Assembly (NCBI GenBank): GCA_963837775.1
Contig: CAWIOX010000010.1
Location: 28,803 to 92,802 of the forward strand
Origin: CAWIOX01 sp963837775
GTDB lineage: Bacteria; Pseudomonadota; Gammaproteobacteria; Burkholderiales; Burkholderiaceae_D
Length of the DNA: 64,000 bases
Direction: 5' to 3'
A model generated the notes under the pieces. It was not told where the DNA came from. It did no database searches and saw only the letters and a program-made list of their open reading frames with translations. This document shows positions 54,740 to 63,033 of this stretch, one piece after another; position 1 is the stretch's first letter, and each line of letters begins with the position of its first letter. Both the position numbers and the translations under genes were made by a program.

Positions 54740-54832
54740 TGTGAACGACGGAAAATTAAATTGTACAATCAAGTCGAACTGAAACTATATTGATTATTTT
54801 TATAATCAATCATGTAAGATTTGCTGTTTAAA

Positions 54833-56981
54833 ATGAGCATGGTAAATGCACCTGCGATGAATTCCCCATCAAATCAAGCACTTGCCAATGAATTTGCCGA
54901 TCAGGCCGACTGGGCCGCGCGCGGCACCATCCTGCGCAAAATCGGCCAGCATCACTTCGCGTTCCTGAAAGGCCATCTCGAAGGACTCGACCTGCGCCTG
55001 CTGGCCGAGCGCTACCTGGAGTCGGTCGACCTGCCCGGTGATGACCTGCGCCAGGCCCATTCCACCCTGCGCTGGATCAGGAGTGAATTGGCGATGCTGG
55101 CCCGGCGCCATGGCCAGTTCGCTTATGCGCGCATCATTGCGGTGTCGCCCGACAAGATGGCCGGCAGCGGCGCCACCTCGGCCGCCCAGGCAACGCCGTC
55201 GCTCGATGCGTTTCGCGAAGAGTGCGATCCGGACGGCTTTTACACCGAATCCGAGCTGATCGAACTGTATACCGAGCACTACCCGCCGCAACGGCCGGAC
55301 AGGAAAGCAGCGCGCAATCAACGGTTGCGCGAGAAACAGGCGCGCGCACTGGTCTGGCTGGAAGCGCGCGTGGACCTGGCGCCGACCCTGGACGACCGGG
55401 TCGACGGCTGGCTGGCGCCGGTGCTATCGAACCGCCTGATCGCCGTCGGCATCACTACGCTGCGCGAGCTGCTCTCGATCATCAACGGCCGCGGCCAGCG
55501 CTGGTACGTGACGATCCCGCAGCTGGGTGAAAAATCGGCCGCCCGCATCCTGCGCTGGCTGCACCTGAGCGCAACGGCGCTGGGCACACCGGTCGGGCAG
55601 CACGTGCTGGTCAAGCGCAGCCGGATGGATCTGGCAGCCGTGGTCGCGCAGCGGCCGCGGGAAGAAGCGATCGTCCCGTTGGAATTTTTCCGGCCCCGCG
55701 CGGAACTGGATGGATCGGCAGGAGAAAACCGGGGCGAGCGCAATCGCAGCGGCGTCGACAACGATTACGATGCGATCCAGCTCTGGCTGTCCACCATCAC
55801 CCCGGACAGCAACACCTGGCGCTCTTACCGCAAGGAGGCCGAACGTTTCCTGCTGTGGGCCATCCTGGAACGCGGCAAACCGCTCTCCTCTTTGCTGACG
55901 CAGGACTGCATCGCCTACCGGGATTTTCTGTGGGATCTGGGCCGGCTGAGCGACCAGAGCTGGTCGCTCGGTCTATCACATCCCGCAGGAACAATGGCTC
56001 GGCAAACGCGGCACCCCGCGCTGGAGTGCGCTGTGGCGCCCGTTCGAGCAACTGCCACCGCTCAAGCAGCCAACGGATCTGTCCCCGGAAGAACTGGCGC
56101 AGTGGCGGAAAAGGAACAAGAAAATCACAGCTATCGCCGCGGCGTGTTGTCCGACTCGAGCCAGAAGCTGGCCCAGACCATTCTGAAGTCAATGTGCGAG
56201 TGGCTGACGCGGCAGCGCTACCTGGATTCGAACCCATGGGATGGCGTGCCGGCCAGAAAGAATCCGGCGACCAGGATGCAAGCCGATCGCTGCTTTACCA
56301 AGAGCCAATGGGCATTCCTGATGCAGTATCTGGATGGCATGGCGCACGATGCCCGCCATGCGCGCTTGCGCTTTGTCCTGCTGTTTGCGTATGGCACAGG
56401 ACTGCGCCTGTCTGAACTGACCGGCGCCCGGATCCGGGACCTGAAATATCGGGCAACCAAAGGCCAGAGGACCGAAGCCTGGACCCTCAACGTGATCGGC
56501 AAGGGCGACAAGGAACGCATCGTCGTGGTGCCCTCGCTGGTAATGAAGGAACTGCATGCCTACCTTGCGCACCGCGGCTATGCAACATTCAATGATGCAC
56601 CCCAAGATGCGCCACTGATTGACCGGCTGGTCGGTGTGCCCTTCCCTGCCCGCCTGAACGACAAACCGATTGTGCCAGCAGTTGATCAGGTGAAGCTGTC
56701 GGATCAGGCCTTGTACAGGATGTTGAAGAGTTTTTTTACGAAAGCGTCTTTGGCAATGCAGAGCCGAATCGGTGACCGAAGCCAGGCATATCGCCCAGGC
56801 CAGCACGCACTGGCTGCGCCATACCTGCGGCTCTCACGCGGTTGCCAATGGCGTGCCGATCGAGGTGCTGCAGGCCAACTTCGGCCACGCTTCGGTCAAT
56901 ACCACCTCAATCTACATGACTGCGGAGATGGATCGAAGAATTGAAGAAATGGAGCGATTCATGCAGGTTGCTGCGGAGTGA
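54833..56981 (+). pseudogene. large tyrosine recombinase (DUF3701-type integrase), three frameshifts
   Basis: The N-terminal part (GQHHFAFLKGHLEGLDLRLL, WYVTIPQLGEKSAARILRWL, a helix-hairpin-helix) resembles DUF3701-type large integrases of genomic islands. The core-binding domain begins WLSTITPDSNTWRSYRKEAE. The frame shifts near 55968, returns near 56140 (SQKLAQTILKSMCEWLTRQR), carries catalytic Arg in AYGTGLRLSELTGARI and Lys in GKGDKERIVVVP. It shifts again near 56755; the last motifs HWLRHTCGSHAVANG, GHASVNTTSIYM (Tyr) and the stop at 56979-56981 are in another frame. All catalytic residues survive but not in one ORF. The start is probably ATG 54833. Confidence 0.85.
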
Positions 56982-57160
56982 TTGGGTGAGCCATTAATTG
57001 CTGCTCAACTTGCAACGTAGCCATTACCAACTTTCCGTTCTCAATTGCTTCAATCCAGGCCGTCAAATCCGTCAATGGCGCAGATCCTGGACGTTTGCCA
57101 TAACCTGGACAAACTGCGCTTTTTGATCGATTACGTACAGTGTTGATTGAGATAGATCCG

Positions 57161-57352
57161 TTAGTGAAACTCCCTTGAATCGTTCTTAAAGATTGCGCAC
57201 TTGCGCTTGAACTTCTGAGCCAGCTCCGCATCGACGATCTGCCTGCGGAGATTAGCTGCAGCGACAGAAAAATCTGAAGGTCCTTTGCAGATCGATGCGA
57301 CGTAAGCAAAAAGTGCCCTGCCCTTCAAGTCTTTGATTCGTTCATGCAGCAC
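57161..57352 (-). pseudogene. displaced C-terminus of the replication initiator
   Basis: The frame VTVLHERIKDLKGRALFAYV, then AELAQKFKRK, overlaps the end of the next gene upstream in another frame. Plasmid initiators of this winged-helix type commonly end with a GRA-x-AY segment of this sort, so it was probably the tail of the initiator before a one-base shift near 57350. It could also be a separate 63-codon ORF. Confidence 0.5.
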
Positions 57353-58062
57353 TGTGACGAATCCGACAGTCGTTTCTTGTTTTGTTTTGCTAATCCCATT
57401 AATCCAAAAATTCCTGCCTTGCTAAGCCCATTTCCAGTAATCGAAGCCAGATCCATTGGCAAACCGTTTTTTGTGGGTGTTGGTTGAGGCGGTTGATAAT
57501 TTGAGAGAGTTGGTTCAGATAACGTATGGCCGTCTGTCATTTTGACTGACGGTGTGCTGTGGATAACCGCGATTTCAGGCGTAGTTGCGCTAGCGATTTT
57601 TGCTGTATTTCCGCTGTTTGTTGCCGATATAGAAGCCTGAATTGTTGTGGTTGGCTGTACTGGCTCTTCGGTAAATATATCCTCTTCGCTAGGAATTAAA
57701 CCTAGAAGCATTGCCGCCTTCTTGGTTAGTCGGATACGGGATACTGCAAATCGCCCGTTACGGCTTTTGCGCTCTTGATCCAGCACGGATATCAAATCAA
57801 GTGTTTTAAGCTTACGAAGGTGCCTGTAAATGGTTTCCTCAGACGATCCAGTACGTTTTGCGATGGTCTCTTTGTGAGCAAAGATCGTTGCGAATGGCTC
57901 AGATTGAGAAACGAAACGGCATATTGCGGCGAGGGTAGGGCGGACACATTTTGGAAGGCCCTGGATATTCAGAGCGCCGTCGATAGCGCGCAATATCCGG
58001 TTTGGCAGGTTTCTAGGTTTTGTCGAGACGAGTTCAGCCCCGGCTGTGTCATGACTAAGCAT
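57325..58062 (-). CDS. plasmid-type replication initiator, winged helix
   Basis: This 245-residue protein starts MLSHDTAGAELVSTKPRNLP at 58062, with GGAG 5 bases ahead. The DNA-binding part is VRPTLAAICRFVSQSEPFAT, AHKETIAKRTGSSEETIYRH and LRKLKTLDLISVLDQ, a HTH_36-like fold seen in beta-proteobacterial plasmid Rep proteins. The middle is low-complexity, Thr/Ser/Pro-rich (residues 140-220). The family C-terminus appears displaced into another frame. It is next to parB/parA on the same strand. It may also be a plasmid-linked regulator rather than the initiator itself. Confidence 0.68.
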   Translation of the reverse strand: MLSHDTAGAELVSTKPRNLPNRILRAIDGALNIQGLPKCVRPTLAAICRFVSQSEPFATIFAHKETIAKRTGSSEETIYRHLRKLKTLDLISVLDQERKSRNGRFAVSRIRLTKKAAMLLGLIPSEEDIFTEEPVQPTTTIQASISATNSGNTAKIASATTPEIAVIHSTPSVKMTDGHTLSEPTLSNYQPPQPTPTKNGLPMDLASITGNGLSKAGIFGLMGLAKQNKKRLSDSSQCCMNESKT

Positions 58063-58189
58063 GAATTCTCCGTTAGATCGAAAATGCAAAAGAAAATATG
58101 ATGCCTCTTGCACTTCGGCCTACATCGAACTAGAATCACGACATACCAGACGTAGATTTGTTTTTCGTGTAGAACAAAGCAACTTGCAT

Positions 58190-58218
58190 AAAAGCCCCGG
58201 TTCCCGCCGGGGCTTTTT
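58190..58218. terminator. bidirectional Rho-independent terminator
   Basis: AAAGCCCCGG (58191-58200) pairs with CCGGGGCTTT (58207-58216) around TTCCCG and is followed by TTG. The A-rich left arm also gives a T-run on the minus strand. It separates parAB transcripts from the initiator gene. Confidence 0.9.
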
Positions 58219-58325
58219 GCTTTTCGAGGCTGAAAAACCTATGTTTTTTTAATTCATTTAAGTGCCTTAATTATTTCGAAAATCGTAAGTCATTGATTTT
58301 ATTGGATGTCCTAGTAGGACAAATC

Positions 58326-59339
58326 TTAATTTTGTTTTGATTTGGATTTTTCAGCCATGTCACTCAATAGTTGCTTAATTGCATCAATAACGTCGCGCGC
58401 TTCTTCAGGATCAGCAAAATCCAATCTGAAAACTTTGGGGGATCCAGTCGGATAGATGCTGCAATACTGATTTCGCCCACTGCGAATGACAATCGGCTCT
58501 GGTTTTTCAGTGGGTTTTGATACTGATTTTGAGGCAGGATTTCCTGCTTTCGCAAATCGAATGGCTTGCTCTTGTGTCATTTCTTTGGCGATGACATTTT
58601 TAATTGCTTCTATTACTTCCGCTTGATGCCCTTTTGCTGCACTCTTTACAAACTCATCCGCAGCATTTGCGCCAATTGCATCTTGATTGTTTTTAAGAAG
58701 TTCGATTGCCTCAATTGGTAAGTCACCAAAGGATAAAATCCTATTGACTTGGGATCGAGATATGCCTGATTCATCAGCAATTTTTTCTTTGGTTTTTTCC
58801 GGATGCAGTTCCTGAATCATTTTGAAGCCAAGAAACTTCTCAAAATCAGGGAGATTTGGTTGGAGTAAGTTGGCGTAAAAAGCGCTTAAATCGGCTTGTT
58901 CGTCATCTGCATCAAGAATTACAGAAAGAATTGTCTCTCTACCTAAGTCACGGTATGCCGCTACCCGGTTATGGCCAGACAAAATCTCATGCCGCCCATC
59001 AGCCAGTCTTCGGACGGTAATAGCTGAAGCCAGGGGATTTTGGCGAAGATTTTCTCGTAACTCGATAAATTGCTCTTGCGTGAGAAGTCGTCTTCTACCA
59101 GGTGCTTCAACTAAATCAGCAATTACCAGATCCATGGCAAGCTGTGATTCTTTTACTTTTTTAAGTTCTTCTTCTAAGGCTTCGGCCTTCATCTCAGCAG
59201 CATCCATTCTTAAGGATGCGTTAAGAAACATTGCTGGGGCTGTTTTTGGCGCACGCTGATCTAATGTTGCTGGTAAATCAGGTCTGGCCGCAATGCCAGA
59301 GGTTTTTCCGCCAAGTTTGTCGTAAATACTTTTTTTCAT
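58326..59339 (-). CDS. parB: ParB-type plasmid partition protein
   Basis: This 337-residue protein starts MKKSIYDKLGGKTSGIAARP. The N-terminal CTPase domain holds ENLRQNPLASAITVRRLADG and LSGHNRVAAYRDLGRETILS (the GHxR-type motif is GHNR). The central helix-turn-helix is KIADESGISRSQVNRILSFG. A C-terminal dimer domain follows. It binds parS and loads onto DNA to work with ParA. It is directly downstream of parA (1-base gap). parS was not located. GC content is low, about 42%, unlike the catabolic region. Confidence 0.93.
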   Translation of the reverse strand: MKKSIYDKLGGKTSGIAARPDLPATLDQRAPKTAPAMFLNASLRMDAAEMKAEALEEELKKVKESQLAMDLVIADLVEAPGRRRLLTQEQFIELRENLRQNPLASAITVRRLADGRHEILSGHNRVAAYRDLGRETILSVILDADDEQADLSAFYANLLQPNLPDFEKFLGFKMIQELHPEKTKEKIADESGISRSQVNRILSFGDLPIEAIELLKNNQDAIGANAADEFVKSAAKGHQAEVIEAIKNVIAKEMTQEQAIRFAKAGNPASKSVSKPTEKPEPIVIRSGRNQYCSIYPTGSPKVFRLDFADPEEARDVIDAIKQLLSDMAEKSKSKQN

Positions 59340-59340
59340 T

Positions 59341-60489
59341 TCAACTCCATGCTAAAGCAAGTTGGTCCAACACAAAATCTGCCAAACGATCTAATGGTTC
59401 TTTATATCTGCGATAAGCCTCTGCACTGCCATCCGGTTTAGATAGGTCGTAAATTGTCTTAAGTTGTGCTGAAGCTGTACGTGCTGCAGTGCTATCGGGA
59501 ATTTCAATGCCATTGATATAGCCGCCGTAAGCCTGTTTCATCCATGTTTTGACAAGGCGTGAGATTTCATTAGCCTGGACTTTGGTATAGATGATGCTGA
59601 TGAAGTCATAGTTTTTCTGTTTTGCGTCCGGCAGGCTATCGATCAACTCAGAGAAAATTCCCCAGAATTGAACACTTGAAGAGAAATCCAGTGCATCGGG
59701 AGGGCAGGGCATCATCAAACCATCAGCTGCAATCATTGCATTGACGGTTAGATGAGAAAGACTTGGCGAAGTATCTATTACTATCACGTCAAAATCTTGA
59801 CGGAGAGGTTCAATTCCCTCTTTCAATACTTCCCAAAAGCGAAATCCGCGCTGTTGCATAGCTTTTGCTGGGAGGGCAAATTCAGCTGCAAGTAGTCCGC
59901 TGGATGCTGGAATAACAGAAAGGTTATGCCAATAGGTATCTTGTACTGCAAAACGGAGATCCGGCTGCTCTTCATAAATGAATGGCATGATCGTCTGGTC
60001 AATATCAACGTCTTGTTCAGGACTGATGCCGGTTAGTTGTGTTGCGGTACCTTGTCCATCACAATCAAGAATCAAAACTTTCAGTCCGCGTAACGTAAGG
60101 GCCTGTGCAACAGCCACAGCAGTGCTAGTTTTGGCGACACCACCCTTATAATTACAGACAGCAATAACCCTTCCAGCCTTTCCTTCTGGCCTTGAGGGGA
60201 ATTTGCCAACTGTTTTTACCCATTGAATTGTGTCTTCAAGAGTGTATTCTTTAGCTTTGGATCCTTCGATTTTTCGACCTGGTGGTAGATCATGCTTCTG
60301 CGTAAGGTACTTGATTTGGCTTTTATCTACACCACATAAATCAGCTATCGCGCCACTGGTAAATGTTGGCGCAACCTTGCGTGGATGCGGATCAATCATC
60401 GCATCGCGTACTTGTGCCAGAACGTCAGCAGAAATCCGAGCGAGATTATCAAGATCGTACATAGATACTTGCTGCATGGCCATTTGCAT
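59341..60489 (-). CDS. parA: ParA-type partition ATPase with N-terminal HTH (type Ia)
   Basis: This 382-residue protein has an N-terminal helix-turn-helix region (FTSGAIADLCGVDKSQIKYL) used for autorepression. The ATPase has deviant Walker A VCNYKGGVAKTSTAVAVAQ at about residues 110-128, VLILDCDGQGTATQLTG, and Walker B-like DFDVIVIDTSPSLSHL. The start may be 60489 (MQMAMQQVSMYD) or the ATG 6 bases later. Length and HTH place it with P1/F-type ParA of plasmids and secondary chromosomes. It moves ParB-parS complexes over the nucleoid. Confidence 0.94.
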   Translation of the reverse strand: MQMAMQQVSMYDLDNLARISADVLAQVRDAMIDPHPRKVAPTFTSGAIADLCGVDKSQIKYLTQKHDLPPGRKIEGSKAKEYTLEDTIQWVKTVGKFPSRPEGKAGRVIAVCNYKGGVAKTSTAVAVAQALTLRGLKVLILDCDGQGTATQLTGISPEQDVDIDQTIMPFIYEEQPDLRFAVQDTYWHNLSVIPASSGLLAAEFALPAKAMQQRGFRFWEVLKEGIEPLRQDFDVIVIDTSPSLSHLTVNAMIAADGLMMPCPPDALDFSSSVQFWGIFSELIDSLPDAKQKNYDFISIIYTKVQANEISRLVKTWMKQAYGGYINGIEIPDSTAARTASAQLKTIYDLSKPDGSAEAYRRYKEPLDRLADFVLDQLALAWS

Positions 60490-60509
60490 CCCATTTATTT
60501 TCAGTAATT

Positions 60510-60541
60510 CTGTATTTTATGGATACTACTATGAAATATAG
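60510..60541 (-). promoter_or_regulatory. imperfect palindrome upstream of parA
   Basis: A 32-bp dyad: CTGTATTTTATGG at the left pairs with the right arm CTATGAAATATAG at 10 of 13 positions, centred about 37 bases before the parA start. Type Ia ParA proteins repress their own promoter by binding such a dyad. It could alternatively be a parS site. Confidence 0.55.
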
Positions 60542-61505
60542 AAATTCGGCAAGTTTAACTTATTCGAATGATAAAAGCGGAACTCGACCAATAATTGATA
60601 ATTCATAGGACTTTTTGGCTCAATTTTTAGTGATCTTTCCAGGAGTCTGTCGAATTTAGAATACTGAAGAGCGATTAGACGTCTAGAACGGCGATGGTGC
60701 ACTTCGGATTCGAGAAGTGGTTGATATTACGATGCTGTTTCGATTTTTTCTGGGCATCACTTGATGCCAAAAAAGTACAATGCAGATCGTCGTCAACATA
60801 TGCCGAAGATGTCGTTTAAAGTACAGAACTTGCCCGAATAACAAACGGGATCCTTGCATCTGGAAATAATAATCACACGCTGATTCATATTTTACTCATT
60901 GTTAAATATGAATTAGGTCTCGAGTCCTTGCGAAAATAGTGGTGTTTTTGATTTTCTGGCTCAGATTTAGACTGAACGCTCCCCTCACTAGCCTCGGCAA
61001 AAGCTGTGAACAATCAACCTATTGATCCGGCCAAGTGAAGTTTGAATTTTTTTCAATATCTTCACCCAGTTTGTGGCGCATAAATACTTCATCCGGCTGG
61101 ATCAATAACTGTAGCGACTCGCATTTGAGAAAACGGCCGTATTCGCATTTGACGCACTTTTCGGCTCACAATAACTGCAAGAGACCAAACGCCTGTGCTC
61201 ACGCTATCTGCAAATGAGCTTGCAATACATGAACGGCTTGCATTCGACCGTGTCGTGCTCCATTGCATGCAACTGACGCGGCATGACGAGGGCGTGCACC
61301 TTTCGGGTTTCTGAGAGACGGTACAAATTACAAACCTTGGAACGTACTGCACTACCTGACAGAATTTTCGGTGGCTTGGGCCTGCAACCCAAGCATCTCG
61401 CAATTTAAAGATGTATTTAATATGATTGTTATGGCACAATGGTGCTGCCAGCAATAGAGGACATGTTTCTTTCATTGCCCCAACCTACATGCAAAAGGAA
61501 ATGCG
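60542..61505. other. long AT-rich region without genes, candidate origin
   Basis: About 960 bases upstream of parA. I find no convincing ORF, tRNA or CRISPR-like repeats. Short antisense frames at 61089-61475 have no family resemblance. The location beside parAB and rep makes it a candidate for parS or an origin, but I could not identify iterons or DnaA boxes with confidence. Confidence 0.35.
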
Positions 61506-61766
61506 ATGCGATTTGAAACCCTGAAACTTTCCGGCACGACCAACCAGGATGGCGCTGCCAGCGTGACCCGCGCGCTGCGGGGCGTGCGAGGTGTAGGCGA
61601 GATCGTCGTGGCACTTGAAAACAGCGAAGTCAGCGTCCAGTTTGACGATCAGCTCACTTCTGCGACAGAGTTGCAAAACGTGCTGGCGCAGGCCGGTTAT
61701 GCGATCAGCACCGAGAAATCAGTGCATGGCGAAAACGGCAGTTGCTGCGGCAGTTGCGGCGGTTAA
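61506..61766 (+). CDS. HMA-fold small metal-binding protein without the usual CxxC
   Basis: This 86-residue protein has the beta-alpha-beta-beta-alpha-beta pattern of copper chaperones: MRFETLKLSGTTNQDGAASV, TRALRGVRGVGEIVVALENS, SVQFDDQLTSATELQNVLAQ and AGYAI. In canonical members MxCxxC lies in the first loop; here that loop reads GTTNQDGAASV with no cysteine. Instead a C-terminal tail GENGSCCGSCGG supplies three cysteines. It follows AAAAGGAAATGCG. It could bind metal through the tail or act as a partner domain. Function unknown. Confidence 0.75.
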   Translation: MRFETLKLSGTTNQDGAASVTRALRGVRGVGEIVVALENSEVSVQFDDQLTSATELQNVLAQAGYAISTEKSVHGENGSCCGSCGG

Positions 61767-62279
61767 GCCGGGTTTGACCAGCATGCATGAAAGGGCGCAA
61801 CAGGCGACACTGACGGAAGAGGCCGGCATCAAACCGTCTATTGCGCGCATCCGCACAGTCGCTGGAAGCGTAGCCGCAACGAACACATTGATGGCTTGCT
61901 GCGTCAGTCACTGCCAAGGGGTCTGATTTCACGCCATTCACAACAGCAGCTTGACGTCATCGCCTGACAGCGCAACACACGACCCGGAAATTCACTGGGT
62001 TGAACATGCTCAGCCGCGACGCCGCTACCTGCAGACGCTGTTGTCTTTACAGCATGCCAGGCAGATAAGCTTGCTCTTGTTTCACTTTCCCTTCTCCGAC
62101 TTCTCCTCGGAATTGGATTTGGCCCGCAGCCGCAAGGTGTGCGGGCTTTTTGTTTTCAGGGCAACAAATTTGCATCGGCTGCAGAGGGGCTGGTTATATT
62201 CAACCTGCGCAACCAGCACCGCCATGCACATGACGGCACTCCCTGCAAAAAACGCAGCAATCAACAACGAACGAAACAG
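61767..62279. other. intergenic with an intrinsic terminator
   Basis: No supported gene. GCCCGCA (62122-62128) pairs with TGCGGGC (62140-62146), followed by TTTTTGTTTT on the plus strand, a good terminator for a plus-strand transcript such as the HMA gene or an unseen small RNA. Confidence 0.55.
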
Positions 62280-62579
62280 ATGACGGACACAACATTGGCA
62301 GCAGAATTCAATGTCGACCCAGACCGCTTACTGGACGCTTTAATCAAAAAATTAAACCTGAAAAATGATGCGGCATGATCGCGGGCACTTGCCGTCGCGC
62401 CGCCGGTGATCCGCAAGATCCGGCATCGCCGCTTGCCGGTAGGCGCATCGATGTTGGTACGGATGCACGAAGAGAGCGCACTGAGCATTCGTGCGTTGCG
62501 TGAACTGATGGGAGACCGTCGCGGCAAGTTCAGAATAAGCCCCGAACAGTTCAAGCCAAAGGACTCTGCGCAGGGGTAA
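62280..62579 (+). pseudogene. small XRE/Cro-like DNA-binding protein with an internal TGA
   Basis: ATG 62280 reads MTDTTLAAEFNVDPDRLLDA, then LIKKLNLKNDAA, then TGA at 62376-62378. The same frame continues SRALAVAPPVIRKIRHRRLP, SMLVRMHEESALSIRALREL, MGDRRGKF and ends with TAA 62577-62579, 99 codons in all. The two parts together match a common beta-proteobacterial small helix-turn-helix protein (NDAALSRAL-APPVISKIRH-LPVGA). The stop replaces one codon, so a single nonsense change inactivated it. Confidence 0.72.
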
Positions 62580-63033
62580 GCGGCAAGGACGCAGCGACCT
62601 TGTTCTCGGTTGTGAAATCGTGTGTACAGTGGTCTAATTTGCAGTGGACAAGTAATTTCGGACACAACAATAGGTTTTTTTCTGCCATGTCGAGGGTATG
62701 AAAAGTCGCACAAAACTATCCACGTTGCATTGGTTGATTTTGATTCATTGCGAGTAAAAATGGCTGCATAAATTTCAAAGGGGCATAATTGACTTCAGAA
62801 GAAATTGCAATTATCAGTCCAGTTTTGATGATGAATTGGTTTGTTGTCCAATGCAATCTAAACTCTTTGCTGGAAAACAAGTTTTCAAGAAATAATAAGC
62901 ATCATGAAATTTCCGCTCCGCAATTTCAGTGATTTCCGCTGGAAAGAGGGAGACCTTGTTTTGGTGACGGTTTTATTGTTTTCTTTTATATTGATTGATA
63001 ATTGCATTATTTTCATGTGGGGATGCGTTCGGG
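62580..63033. other. AT-rich region without a recognised gene
   Basis: Contains a motif, TGGACAAGTAATTTCGGACAC, near 62643 that looks like an IS3-type terminal repeat, but no transposase follows. The rest to 63033 is AT-rich with no ORF I can support. Confidence 0.3.

Noticed and set aside
61089..61475. Minus-strand frame (128 codons) before the HMA gene
   Set aside because: Composition is random-like, there is no ribosome site and no family resemblance; a MerR-type regulator was considered but no HTH is visible.
61951..62283. Plus-strand 110-codon frame
   Set aside because: It runs through an intrinsic terminator and resembles no protein.
62643..62713. IS3-type element end
   Set aside because: Only one short terminal-like motif is present and no transposase frame follows.
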